A DNA stretch of 64,000 bases from Verrucomicrobiales bacterium (GTDB lineage Bacteria > Verrucomicrobiota > Verrucomicrobiia > Verrucomicrobiales > DEV007). Below, one piece after another: positions 8,432 to 17,752 of the stretch (positions are counted from its first letter, which is position 1; each line of letters opens with the position of its first letter). Made by a program: the position numbers and the translations under genes. Under the pieces are notes generated by a model, which saw only the letters and a program-made list of their open reading frames with translations, did not search any database and was not told the origin of the DNA. The DNA is taken from assembly GCA_029233965.1 (NCBI GenBank), contig JARGOP010000016.1, positions 1 through 64,000 of the forward strand. Direction: 5' to 3'.

Positions 8432-11197
8432 TCATTCTCCGACCGGCACGAGAACAAACCGGAAACCGTAGGAGCCGCCCCGGGATCCTGTCGGCACCGG
8501 ATTTCGATAGGAGGTCCGGAGCACATTTTGATCATGAGAGTCCCAGCCGCCTCCCCGAACCACCCCGAGCGCCGAACCGCCGCCATGGTAGGAATCACTG
8601 ACCCATTCCCAGACGTTGCCGCCAAGGTCAGCCAGCCCGTTGGGCCCGGGAACAAAACTCCCCACAGGAGCCGTTGTTGAAAATCCATCGTTGTAGCCTT
8701 CGATCACATATTGACCGAAGGTCGAACTCGAAGCCAGATCGGCGTAGTTCCCGGACTGAGCCGGCGGAGGCCACTCGCTGCCCCAAGGAAAGGCATCGCC
8801 CCCATTGCGCCCCCGCTCCTCCGGTGTCGCCCCGGCGGCGGGTTCCTCGCCGACCATCAGGCTCCACTCAAGATCGGTGGGAAGGCGGTAGTAAAGATTG
8901 CTCTGAATGAGACCGGCCTGCTGCTCCCTCAAGGTCAGCCAGTTGCAGAAAGCGACGGCTTCCGAAGCCGTCACGGAAGTGACCGGATGATTCAAGGCCT
9001 GGGGAAATCCTGAGGACGGCATTGGCACGATTCCGGAGTCTGTCACAAACTCGCGAAAGTCACTCACCCGGGTTTCAAATTGCGCCACCATCAGGGAGCC
9101 GACCGGCACGAGAGGCATGCCGAGGCTGTTCGTCCACGATTCCCCGAAAATGACCGATGCATTGCGATTCAAGGTTTCAACAACAGGGATGGCTTCCGGC
9201 CCCGTAATCTCGCCCGTGTTGATCTTGTTGGCATGGCCGGGCAACTCAAAGAGCACTTCAAAAGGTCCCAGTCTGACATCAGTGACCGTGACCGGCGTCG
9301 GGTCCTCGTATCGCTGCCCGTTCACGGTGACCGTCGCGCCCGGCGGCTCAGAGTTGATGAGGAGCGAACCAAAGCGGTTGTCAGTCCGACAGCGAAACAT
9401 CTCACCGCCGTCTTCCGGGAGGATATCGACAGGCCGATAGTATTCATTTCGCCCGAGGTAGCCGGAAGCGCGGTCCTGCGCGGTCATCCAGTCACAAAAT
9501 TTCCACATCGCCTCGCGATCGAGCAGGATCGCCACCCCCTGCTTCCCGGTCCTTGGAATCTGCAGATTCGCCGCTTCGGTGAAGGTGTCGAAAAGCTGCG
9601 TCGAAACGAGTGACGACATGACATGGCCTCCATCGGCGAGCGGTTCAAAACTGACTCCGACGGAATTGACCCAGGAATTCCCCGCGACCGGTCCATAGTC
9701 GGGAAGCAGCGGCACTTCGATCAATTGAAAATCTTCGGTGACATTCACGACCTGACGAGTGTCCCGGTAGCGGGGATGTTTCAGGACCAGTTCCACCGGT
9801 CCAACCGGGAACTCCAGCGGCGAAGTCTCCGTTCGCGCGACTTCTTCGCCGTCAATCCAAACCGTCGCCCCGTTCGGCTCGCTCATGATTTTGATCTGCC
9901 CCGTCACGATACTGGCAACGAGCAGTGGCTTGTCCTCTTCCTTCGGTTCATCTCCCGGAGTGTCGACCGGACTGTCATCTTCAGGAGTCTCACTGGCGGC
10001 ATCCCCCCCCTCCGAGATCTTTTCGCCGCTGTCTCCGGGATCATGGATCACCACCTCTCCAACGCCGTCGCCTGAAACTACGGACGGATCCGTTCCTTCC
10101 CCGTTTTTGTCAGGCTCGAGGCTGGAAGTCTCGTCGTCGGGAGGGCCCGGAACCGGGTCGGTGGTCTCTTGGACTTTGTCGGGAGCAGCCACTTCTTTCC
10201 CGCCTCCGTTTGTGACGAGGAGATTGGAATTTTGATCCACAAATGACCGGGTGTCTTTCCAAACCCAATAACCTCCGTATCCTGCGGCAGCGAAAAAGGC
10301 GAGAACGAGAAAGGTCACCAGCGCACCGATGCCACTTCGTCGCTTTTTCCCGCCTCCCGGAAGATTCGAAGTGATCACTCCCCGCAGGGCGAGCGCGAAA
10401 GAATGAGCCGAATCATAGCGCTTTCCCGGATCCGGCGAACCCGCCCGGCAGATGACCCCGTTCAGGGCCCGCCATTCATCGCGGTTCACCGTGGGAGGAA
10501 TCTCGAGATTGGTCGGAAGCTCGGGAAAATCCATGCGGTCTTTTCCCGTGTGCATTTCGTACAGCACCATCGCAAGCGAGTAGAGATCGGCCGAACTTGT
10601 GCCCGGTCCTTCCGGCGGGACGTAGCCCTCCGTTCCCACATAAGTCCTTTGACCACTTGCCGCAACGAGCCCGACATCGGCGAGCTTCGGCTCTCCCTTC
10701 ACAAAAATGATATTCGAGGGCTTCACGTCGCGGTGCGTGAGTCCGGCGAGATGGAGATGCCCGAGAGCGCCCGCGAGGGACATGCCGATATTCACACAGT
10801 CACTGACTTCACGACTGGAATTGCGGCGGAGTTCCGAGGTGAGCGTTTTCGCTCGATACGTTTCCGGATCGATCTCTTCAGAGCCACCCAACTCATCATC
10901 GGCGAGCTCCATGACATAATAATAAAATCCGGCCTCATCATCACGACCGACGTGCAGCACATCGACGAGTCCGGGATGATCCTGGGAAACCTGCTCGTAG
11001 CGCTGAATTCCCTCGAACTCCCGTTCGAAAGTCTTCTCGTATTCGAAGTCCTCACGACGCACGACTTTGACAGCGCGGTACATTCCGGTCACGGAACGGG
11101 CAAGAAACACCTCACCGTAGGCTCCGCCACCAATGCGACCGAGGATTTCAAAATTGGGGATTGAGGGTTTGTCTGAGGAGTCCTGGATGCGGAAAAT
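8432..11197 (-). CDS. Membrane Ser/Thr kinase with duplicated PEGA/FGE-like sensor
   Basis: Numbering is from the GTG at 11110 (892 residues). Kinase domain 1-240: VAIK-type Lys15, HRDVKPSN (126-133), DVG in place of DFG (145-147). A membrane helix lies at 262-284, then an acidic Pro-rich linker to about 400. The exterior has PEGA 1 (about 404-470), a shortened FGE-like domain (about 478-575), PEGA 2 (about 580-645) and a full FGE-sulfatase fold (656-892, ending GNVWEWVSD...YGFRFV). The FGE lacks the paired active-site cysteines of true formylglycine-generating enzymes, so it is probably a binding domain. The P-loop GRIGGGAYGEV lies upstream of GTG 11110 in the same frame. That frame opens after a TAG at 11198-11200 with no ATG, GTG or TTG, so I extend it to the ATT at 11197. 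Confidence 0.85.
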   Translation of the reverse strand: MFRIQDSSDKPSIPNFEILGRIGGGAYGEVFLARSVTGMYRAVKVVRREDFEYEKTFEREFEGIQRYEQVSQDHPGLVDVLHVGRDDEAGFYYYVMELADDELGGSEEIDPETYRAKTLTSELRRNSSREVSDCVNIGMSLAGALGHLHLAGLTHRDVKPSNIIFVKGEPKLADVGLVAASGQRTYVGTEGYVPPEGPGTSSADLYSLAMVLYEMHTGKDRMDFPELPTNLEIPPTVNRDEWRALNGVICRAGSPDPGKRYDSAHSFALALRGVITSNLPGGGKKRRSGIGALVTFLVLAFFAAAGYGGYWVWKDTRSFVDQNSNLLVTNGGGKEVAAPDKVQETTDPVPGPPDDETSSLEPDKNGEGTDPSVVSGDGVGEVVIHDPGDSGEKISEGGDAASETPEDDSPVDTPGDEPKEEDKPLLVASIVTGQIKIMSEPNGATVWIDGEEVARTETSPLEFPVGPVELVLKHPRYRDTRQVVNVTEDFQLIEVPLLPDYGPVAGNSWVNSVGVSFEPLADGGHVMSSLVSTQLFDTFTEAANLQIPRTGKQGVAILLDREAMWKFCDWMTAQDRASGYLGRNEYYRPVDILPEDGGEMFRCRTDNRFGSLLINSEPPGATVTVNGQRYEDPTPVTVTDVRLGPFEVLFELPGHANKINTGEITGPEAIPVVETLNRNASVIFGESWTNSLGMPLVPVGSLMVAQFETRVSDFREFVTDSGIVPMPSSGFPQALNHPVTSVTASEAVAFCNWLTLREQQAGLIQSNLYYRLPTDLEWSLMVGEEPAAGATPEERGRNGGDAFPWGSEWPPPAQSGNYADLASSSTFGQYVIEGYNDGFSTTAPVGSFVPGPNGLADLGGNVWEWVSDSYHGGGSALGVVRGGGWDSHDQNVLRTSYRNPVPTGSRGGSYGFRFVLVPVGE

Positions 11198-11240
11198 CTA
11201 CCCGATTCCGCCACGTATTCCAGTCTCTTCCGCTTCCCCT

Positions 11241-12764
11241 TCAGGATTGCCCCATCGCAGGGATCCCGGCCGAACCGTCCCGGGTCAGGATCAAATCGCC
11301 TTCCCCCTGCTCCGGAAGTTCCGCGTGCAGAATGATCTCGAAAACCGTGTCTGCCGGAATCTCCCTGCCCGCCCATCCCGAGGCCTGAAGCGCTTCACCT
11401 GACTCATCGATCTCACGGACGCGGTGTCCAAATCCCCAACCTCCATAGGTGAAACGGGTCTCCACTTCGTTCGGGCAGGCGTCGGAATACATTCCCAAAT
11501 GGCGCGCTCCATAGAAAAGCTCGTGGCTTCCGTTGAATCCAACGGACCCCGGAGTCTCAGAGTTCGAGAGACAGAACCCATCCGTGGATGTGTAGACGAC
11601 TTCCCCGGTGTCAAGTCGACGGATCGAAATCCAATCAGCCCAGTCAGGGATCATTTCGAGAGCCCGGGCACGCTGGTTCACTCCGCGATAGATATCCTGT
11701 CCCCAGAGAGTGACATCATTCGAACGAAAGAGCACCAGCTTTCCATCCTCCGGCTCGTCAATCGCATCCCCCCGATGACGGCTCTGAGGAACGGCCCGTT
11801 CATGGTGACCGTTCAACCCGCGAGATTCAGCCTTCGCTGACGCAAATTCAGAGGAGGGAACCAAATCTTCATTCGGCCGCAACGCGACCGGCGATTCGTA
11901 CTCATCCTCTTCAAGCAGGTCGAGGAGATCTTCGATGCCACTGGAGAGACTCAACCCACTGCCCCTCTCGAGCGAATCTGTGACAGCACCGTCCACCAGA
12001 AGAATATCGCAGATTGACTGAAAACACTTTTCCCCACCGGCAGAGAGGGTGTCTCGAATTTGACGATCCGCCTCATCGGTCAACACCTGCCAGTCAGACG
12101 GGGACTCACTCAACATTCTCTGGACATCGAGCAGCTTCCCGCGAATCCGGTCGCGTTCAGCCCTGATGCTGTCGGCATTGATGCAGTAGGAATCCTCGAG
12201 CGCACTGAGTTCCTGACTGACCGGACGCATCCGGTCGCGGGCCCCCTCAAGTCGCGAGAGTTGGGATTCCGCCATTTCCAAACAAGCCTTGATCGCCTCC
12301 GGTCGCCCCGGAGCCTCAGCGGCAATGGCCGTCAATCTCGACTTCACAAGAGCGAGCCTTGAATAATCCGTCCCGATGCGCTGACGAATCTCCCGTGCCT
12401 CCTCAGCAAGAAAGGAAAGCCCCAACTTTATCCGAACCGGCCGGGGAGTATCGGAATGCTGAAGCTCTGACCTCAATTCGGCCTGCCTCACGAGCCGCTC
12501 CTGTTCCTGTCGTTCGAAAAGGACCAGTTTTTCATGCCGCCAACGAAGTTCTTCACTCTCCGCAGGGACGGTTTCGACCTCCGCAAGATTCGCCCGCTTC
12601 ACCGAGAAGCGCCCGATAAGAAAGGTGACAAAAGCAACGAGACCGACCGCGATCCACCCCCCGGCGGGAGTGGACTCGATCCAGATACGAAGCGTCTCCC
12701 CGATTTCCGGATTCAGGGCCGGAATCTGATCAAGAAGCGCAATCACTATGGCAGTAGGATGCAT
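11241..12764 (-). CDS. Membrane-anchored coiled-coil protein, unknown function
   Basis: A 507-residue protein with one clear transmembrane segment (about residues 35-52, GWIAVGLVAFVTFLIGRF). A long Glu/Arg-rich helical region follows (about 60-260, WRHEKLVLFERQEQERLVRQ and on) that reads as coiled coil. The C-terminal part (about 345-500) is a separate globular domain rich in Trp and Gly (NDVTLWGQDIYRGVNQRARALEMIPDWADWISIRR, YGGWGFGHRV) that I do not recognise. It lies immediately upstream of the kinase gene on the same strand, with about 43 bp between its stop and the kinase frame, so a shared signalling or scaffold role is plausible but inferred. Confidence 0.75.
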   Translation of the reverse strand: MHPTAIVIALLDQIPALNPEIGETLRIWIESTPAGGWIAVGLVAFVTFLIGRFSVKRANLAEVETVPAESEELRWRHEKLVLFERQEQERLVRQAELRSELQHSDTPRPVRIKLGLSFLAEEAREIRQRIGTDYSRLALVKSRLTAIAAEAPGRPEAIKACLEMAESQLSRLEGARDRMRPVSQELSALEDSYCINADSIRAERDRIRGKLLDVQRMLSESPSDWQVLTDEADRQIRDTLSAGGEKCFQSICDILLVDGAVTDSLERGSGLSLSSGIEDLLDLLEEDEYESPVALRPNEDLVPSSEFASAKAESRGLNGHHERAVPQSRHRGDAIDEPEDGKLVLFRSNDVTLWGQDIYRGVNQRARALEMIPDWADWISIRRLDTGEVVYTSTDGFCLSNSETPGSVGFNGSHELFYGARHLGMYSDACPNEVETRFTYGGWGFGHRVREIDESGEALQASGWAGREIPADTVFEIILHAELPEQGEGDLILTRDGSAGIPAMGQS

Positions 12765-12846
12765 GAAGAGGGACCGGAAAAAATTCCAGTAGCTCTACCA
12801 TTAATGAGAATTCATCCTCCGCCAAGCCAATAATTTACAGAGAGAC

Positions 12847-14151
12847 TCAACGCGACGGCACTTCGCCGCGGAGGAGCCGGCCACCTTCGCCGGTGAGCCA
12901 GAGATAATGATCCGGAGGCAACCCTTCGTAGGTTCCGAATCGGGAGGCCCCAACGGGAGGATCATTGGTGCATTTAAAGATCGCGGTGCCCTCGTCAATC
13001 TCATCAAACATCGCGACGTAGGCCGTTTTGTTGCCCGCTGCGGCCGTCGCCTGAAACTGGCGCCAGAGAAACCTTCCCCCCTGCCGCGGAATACCGGAGT
13101 CGGACTCCCCTTTCAAATTGTTCCAACTGAAGCCGGGAAAGAGAACCGGCAGCATCCTGATCTGATGTTTGTCGGCCCATTCCCGATCGGCTCGTTGCTG
13201 ATCGGTCATCCTTTCTTTTTCCTCCTCTTTCTCCCGGTATCGGCCCACCGCCCACGGACTGAGGACATCGGCGAGTTGGAGCACTTCGTGGAGATTCGGA
13301 TCCGGCGTCGCGTCGCGAATCTGCTCCCTCCAATAATAGGGAACCCCTAACATGATACTCATGCCGCCCCACTCCGGATTGTATTTGAGAAGACGAATGA
13401 ACCACTCAACCTTCTCGAGACCATACTCACGCTCGTCGTTGAACCCTACCCCCCAGATTGCGACAAGAGGCTTTCCGTTTACCTGCAGATAGGCCCTGTC
13501 GTTCGGATCCTTGCCCAGATCCATGCCCCGCCGCAGGCGTTTCCAGTCCTCGGCAAGACGAGCGAAATCGTCATCTTTCAATCCGGACAAATCGTACATG
13601 AGAACCCACGCCCGCCCGTGTTTCCGCGCGGCGTCGCGGCACAGGAGAAGCTTTTTGTTCTCGTATTTGAGGCGGCGGTAATCCCGCTGCTCGCGGGCTC
13701 CATGGGTCGCGAAACGCTGCACAAACGCCCCGTCGATCCCGTATTCCGCCATCCACGAAAAGTGGCGATCCACGGTCTTCGGATGGAGCGAGCTGAACAC
13801 TTCAGCGACCCTCCCGTCCGCGTGTCGGAAGGCGGTGGGGAATTTTTCATCGTCGTCGAAGCCACTGAGGTCAGGCCAAAGATCGATGGAGCAGTCTCCG
13901 GGCTCGAATTTTCCACCGAGCCCATAGTGATGAAAGCCCAAACCGGTGCCGTCCCCTTCCGCACGGAACCAGCCCTGGTAGCCCGTCACAACCCGCCCCT
14001 CGAGTCCCTCCGGTTTTTCCCTTGTGTCTCCTGCAGATTGTTCCGCAGGAGAGAGAACGCGGTATGCTTCGTCACGGGAAACCGGCGGCTCTTTTCCAAA
14101 AGCGGCCATCGTGAGACAGGCGGAAATGAAAAGAAGGAAGATGTTTTTCAT
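12847..14151 (-). CDS. Secreted GH71/GH99-like glycoside hydrolase
   Basis: A 434-residue protein with a signal peptide (MKNIFLLFISACLTMAAFG). The mature part begins with the GYQGWF motif, followed by HYG, a W-P-D-L segment and HFSWMAEYGIDGAFVQRF, the pattern of the GH71/99-like family (endo-alpha-mannosidase/mannanase and alpha-1,3-glucanase relatives). LVAIWGVGF and VAMFDEIDEGTAIFK carry acidic residues near the expected catalytic sheet ends. The ORF track begins at a TTG at 14166 that overlaps the sulfatase stop; the ATG at 14151 gives the signal peptide and a gap of 11 bp. Its position behind a sulfatase fusion suggests that both act on one sulfated glycan. The exact linkage cleaved is unknown. 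Confidence 0.82.
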   Translation of the reverse strand: MKNIFLLFISACLTMAAFGKEPPVSRDEAYRVLSPAEQSAGDTREKPEGLEGRVVTGYQGWFRAEGDGTGLGFHHYGLGGKFEPGDCSIDLWPDLSGFDDDEKFPTAFRHADGRVAEVFSSLHPKTVDRHFSWMAEYGIDGAFVQRFATHGAREQRDYRRLKYENKKLLLCRDAARKHGRAWVLMYDLSGLKDDDFARLAEDWKRLRRGMDLGKDPNDRAYLQVNGKPLVAIWGVGFNDEREYGLEKVEWFIRLLKYNPEWGGMSIMLGVPYYWREQIRDATPDPNLHEVLQLADVLSPWAVGRYREKEEEKERMTDQQRADREWADKHQIRMLPVLFPGFSWNNLKGESDSGIPRQGGRFLWRQFQATAAAGNKTAYVAMFDEIDEGTAIFKCTNDPPVGASRFGTYEGLPPDHYLWLTGEGGRLLRGEVPSR

Positions 14152-14162
14152 GGATCGATCAC

Positions 14163-17100
14163 TCAACGGTTCGCGGCGGCTTCCTCCTGCTTTTCCGCGA
14201 GAAGCACCCGGAACTCTTCGAGACGGTCGGGAAACCCTGACTTAACGGCGAGATTGTTTTTCTCCTCCGGGTCGTTCCCTAAGTGATAGAGCTCTTCTCC
14301 ATCAGGCCACAGCGCGTAACGCCAGCTCTGATTGCGAAGAGCGTAGCCGAGTTTCACGCCGCGAGTCACGACGCTGTAGGCATACTTCTTTTTCCCGGGG
14401 CGCTCGGGATGTCCCAACAGAGGCCGAAGCGAGCTGCCCTGCAAGTGATGTGGCGGAGTCAGCCCCGTAAGATCAGCGAGGGTCGGATAAATGTCGATCA
14501 ACTCCACCATCGCTTCGGATTCGGTTCCGCCCTCGGTCACTCCCGGAGCACGAACGAGAAAAGGAACCTTTGCCCCGATATCGAAGAGCGTCACTTTCCC
14601 CCAGAGAAAATGATCTCCAAGGTGGTAACCGTGGTCTGAGGTGAAAACAATGATCGTGTCGTCCCAGTGTCCGCTCTCTTTCAGAGCATCGAAAACAAGC
14701 TTCAACCGGGCATCGAGGAAGGACACGCAGGCATGATAGGCCTGCATGTACTCACGACGAAGGGCGTCATTTTCGACACCCAACTCAAAACCAAATTCAC
14801 GATATCTTCCGGATACGGCCATTTTCGGGAGCGTCTCCCAGAGGTTGGGCCGGTCTGGATCGTATTCGATTTCATCAAGCGGGTAGAGATCAAAATATTT
14901 GTCAGGCGCGAGAAACGGCACGTGGGGTTTTTGAATACCGCAGGCAATGAAAAAGGGCTTGTCACCGGAGACATCGTCTTTCAACCACCTCGAAACAGTC
15001 CGCGCATTTTTTCCGTCCTTGTGTTGTCCGTCAGTCAGGCCACTCCGCCCGTAGCCCGGAGGCGTCTGCGCATCGAGCTTCGACTTCGCTCCTTTTTCGA
15101 TCTCTTTCCACAATTTCCGATTGGGCCCCTCTTCGATTGAACCATGCTCCGCTTCGAATTTCTCACGGGCCGCCGTCACCACAGGCAACTCATCATTTTC
15201 AAAACGGAGAAACTCATCCCAGGCAACCTCCCCGTGTTCATGACGAGGTGAATGAAAGATCTTCCCAACGCTTCCGGTCCAGTATCCATTTTCCTTGAAA
15301 AACTGCGGCATCGAGACCGTGCCGGGGCGGGTTTCCCGAATGTCGGCCTTGTTGTCAAGGACGCCAGTGGACTCAGGATAGAGCCCATTCAGAAAAGAGG
15401 CTCGCGACGGCCCGCAAACCGGATACTGACAAAACGCCCGTTTGAAGGTCATCGCCTCCTCCGCAAATCCTGCCAGTGTCGGGGTCTGAATCTGAGCATA
15501 GCCTGAAGTCGAAACGTGTGTGTTGAGATCGTCACACACGATGAGAAGAACGTTCTTCTTATTCCCGCCTCCCTGTTTCCGAACTTCCTTTGCCGCCTCC
15601 GGCTTCGCGGAACGAAGAAAAAGACGGACGTCGTCGACAAAAAAACGACCACTGAACTCTTTTCCGGGAAAAAAGCGGAGCGTGACCTCTTCGAAACCAT
15701 CGCTCTTGAAGCGACTTGAAAACTCAAGCCACTCCCCGGTGCGACTTGCCTTCATCACGATCTGAGCACTCTCATCAAAGCGGTCAAGGGTGTCGAAAAC
15801 GACCAGCCCCGAGGAGCCCGGCTCGAAGAAAATTTTGAAGGACGCCTCGTATTCTTCTCCGGCTTTGATCGGAATGACCTGCCTCACAACATTGGACTGC
15901 TCGACTCTGCTGCGAAATTCCAAAGAATTTTTTCCTTCCGCTTTGTGCTCCTGACTCACTGCGTAGACATCACTCCCAAATCGCCAGCCCGATTTCCGCG
16001 GATCCTCCTCAAAGGATCCCCCTTTCACCAGATTCCCTCCGGACACGCCACTTTCGCTGGAAGCCCCTTTTCCGCGAGTCACCGGCGGGACGTAGCCGGA
16101 GGTCGAGGTGGTATTTCCGGCACCTTTCTCCCATCGAAACGTTTCCCCCTCGGCAACGAGATCTTTGTTGCTGTTGAGCTTCTCTTCGTGATCCGCAAAG
16201 GTCTCCGGGGCGAGCTTTCGCATCGCGTCTATTTGCGCCGCATACTCAGGTCGGCCCGCGAGATTTGTCCATTCCTCGGGATCTTTCTGCAGGTCATACA
16301 ATTCCTCCCCGTCTTCACCGTAACGGATGTAGCGCCAGTCGCGGTTGATGATCGCAAACTCGCCCGGCTCCGTATAGGGCAGGTAAACATTCCGGTCTTC
16401 TGCCGCCGCCGGATCCGCGAGCGTCGCGACCAGTGACTCCCCTTCCAGAGCTTGCGCCGGCCCGGGGAGGTCACACATCTCAACAAAGGTGGGATACATG
16501 TCGATGAGGCTGACCGTCACATCGGTCTTCGCCCCCTCGGCCACGCCGGGCCCCGCCCAGATGAAAGGCACATTCGAGGTGCGCTCCCAGAGGGTGTGTT
16601 TGCCCCAGTTCCCCTTCTGCCCGTGATGATACCCGTGATCACTCCAGAACACGACGATGGTGTTGTCGGCGTAGGGGCTGGCTTCGAGAGCGTCGAGGAC
16701 CCGCCCCATCATCGCATCCGCGTAACTGATACAGGCGAGATACCCATGGATGGCATCAGCGACGGAATCGAGCTCCTGCAATCCACGATGATGAAGATTC
16801 CTCCGGTTGACCATCTTCTTTCTGATCTTGTCAGGCAGATCATCGAGCTCGTCTTCATTGGATTCAGGCAGCGTGATCTTTTCCGGATCGTAAAGATCGA
16901 AGTATTTCTGCGGGCAGTAGTTCGGGTAATGCGGCGCGTAGATCCCGGTCGCGAGAAAGAACGGTTTGTCGTGCTGTTTCTGAAGCTGCTCGACAGCCCA
17001 GTTGATCCGGATCGTGTCGGCCATCTCCTCCTCTTTCCCGTCAGGGATCGCCCCCCACTCGAGAAAAAGTCCGCCCTTCAGCTGTTTTCCAACATTGTAA

Positions 17101-17630
17101 ATGCTTGCCGGAAAGGGATCCGGAAACGGCGTTTCCGAACTCCACGAATCGAGCGGCCAGCCGTTTTCTTTTTGCGCCCGGGTGCGAAGAAAAAATTCCG
17201 TCCAGCCGCGCTGGTCAATGGCTCCGGCAGGATGATGAAACAGCTTTCCCGCTCCCAGAGTGGCATAACCCGCTTTGTCGAAACTCATTTGCAACGCCTC
17301 AATCCCGGGAGAGCTGACAAAATAATTCGCGGTGTTGTAGCAACCGGTCGTCGAAGCAAACTGCCCGGAAAAGATCGCCGCCCTTGATGGAGCGCAAAAG
17401 ACACCTGCGGTGTGGGCATTGGTGAAATTGACGCCACGAGCCGCGAGCCGGTCGAGATTCGGAGTAATTGCCTGCGGGCGGACCACCGGTGCCGTCCCGT
17501 CGAGGCAACCGATCCAGTCATTCATGTCATCGACCGCGAGGAAGAGGACGTTGGGTTTCGAGGTCTCAGCACCTTGAGAAGGGATCAGCAGAAGAGCCGC
17601 GAGAAAAGGGATCAGAACAAGCGATTTCAT
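14163..17630 (-). CDS. Two-sulfatase fusion with central carbohydrate-binding-like domain
   Basis: A 1155-residue exported protein (signal peptide [22 protein letters not shown]). Domain 1 (about 25-500) is an iduronate-2-sulfatase-like S1 sulfatase: [13 protein letters not shown] metal site and the formylglycine motif C79-A-P-S-R. The middle (about 550-690) looks like a CenC/CBM4_9-type beta-sandwich ([12 protein letters not shown]...[12 protein letters not shown]). Domain 2 (about 700-1150) is a second full sulfatase: [13 protein letters not shown] and C-G-P-S-R at about residue 739, plus [11 protein letters not shown]. Both catalytic Cys are present, so both domains should be active after maturation. 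Single sulfatases are about 450-550 residues, so this is a fusion. It is followed at 11 bp by the GH71/99-like gene. No sulfatase-maturing enzyme lies in the window. Confidence 0.93.
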   Translation of the reverse strand: MKSLVLIPFLAALLLIPSQGAETSKPNVLFLAVDDMNDWIGCLDGTAPVVRPQAITPNLDRLAARGVNFTNAHTAGVFCAPSRAAIFSGQFASTTGCYNTANYFVSSPGIEALQMSFDKAGYATLGAGKLFHHPAGAIDQRGWTEFFLRTRAQKENGWPLDSWSSETPFPDPFPASIYNVGKQLKGGLFLEWGAIPDGKEEEMADTIRINWAVEQLQKQHDKPFFLATGIYAPHYPNYCPQKYFDLYDPEKITLPESNEDELDDLPDKIRKKMVNRRNLHHRGLQELDSVADAIHGYLACISYADAMMGRVLDALEASPYADNTIVVFWSDHGYHHGQKGNWGKHTLWERTSNVPFIWAGPGVAEGAKTDVTVSLIDMYPTFVEMCDLPGPAQALEGESLVATLADPAAAEDRNVYLPYTEPGEFAIINRDWRYIRYGEDGEELYDLQKDPEEWTNLAGRPEYAAQIDAMRKLAPETFADHEEKLNSNKDLVAEGETFRWEKGAGNTTSTSGYVPPVTRGKGASSESGVSGGNLVKGGSFEEDPRKSGWRFGSDVYAVSQEHKAEGKNSLEFRSRVEQSNVVRQVIPIKAGEEYEASFKIFFEPGSSGLVVFDTLDRFDESAQIVMKASRTGEWLEFSSRFKSDGFEEVTLRFFPGKEFSGRFFVDDVRLFLRSAKPEAAKEVRKQGGGNKKNVLLIVCDDLNTHVSTSGYAQIQTPTLAGFAEEAMTFKRAFCQYPVCGPSRASFLNGLYPESTGVLDNKADIRETRPGTVSMPQFFKENGYWTGSVGKIFHSPRHEHGEVAWDEFLRFENDELPVVTAAREKFEAEHGSIEEGPNRKLWKEIEKGAKSKLDAQTPPGYGRSGLTDGQHKDGKNARTVSRWLKDDVSGDKPFFIACGIQKPHVPFLAPDKYFDLYPLDEIEYDPDRPNLWETLPKMAVSGRYREFGFELGVENDALRREYMQAYHACVSFLDARLKLVFDALKESGHWDDTIIVFTSDHGYHLGDHFLWGKVTLFDIGAKVPFLVRAPGVTEGGTESEAMVELIDIYPTLADLTGLTPPHHLQGSSLRPLLGHPERPGKKKYAYSVVTRGVKLGYALRNQSWRYALWPDGEELYHLGNDPEEKNNLAVKSGFPDRLEEFRVLLAEKQEEAAANR

Positions 17631-17657
17631 GGGAGTGGTTTACAGAGAGAGGGAAAC

Positions 17658-17688
17658 AACAGGGTTAAGTCACTGAGTGAACCCTGTT
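17658..17688. repeat. Perfect 9-bp inverted repeat between dehydrogenase and sulfatase
   Basis: AACAGGGTT (17658-17666) and AACCCTGTT (17680-17688) are perfect reverse complements with a 13-nt spacer. They lie in the 122-bp gap between the PVC dehydrogenase and the double sulfatase, 28 bp upstream of the sulfatase ATG. There is no T-run in the direction of transcription, so an operator or a 5'-UTR hairpin is more likely than a terminator. Confidence 0.55.
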
Positions 17689-17752
17689 CAATCCCTCAGG
17701 AGTATTAGTGACACTCCCGGAGAACTCCGAATTGCCCTTAATACGCTACTTT

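Noticed and set aside
8432-9150. FGE-sulfatase domain as the enzyme that matures the neighbouring sulfatases
   Set aside because: The two active-site cysteines of formylglycine-generating enzymes are absent from the C-terminal segment, and the domain is fused to a kinase.
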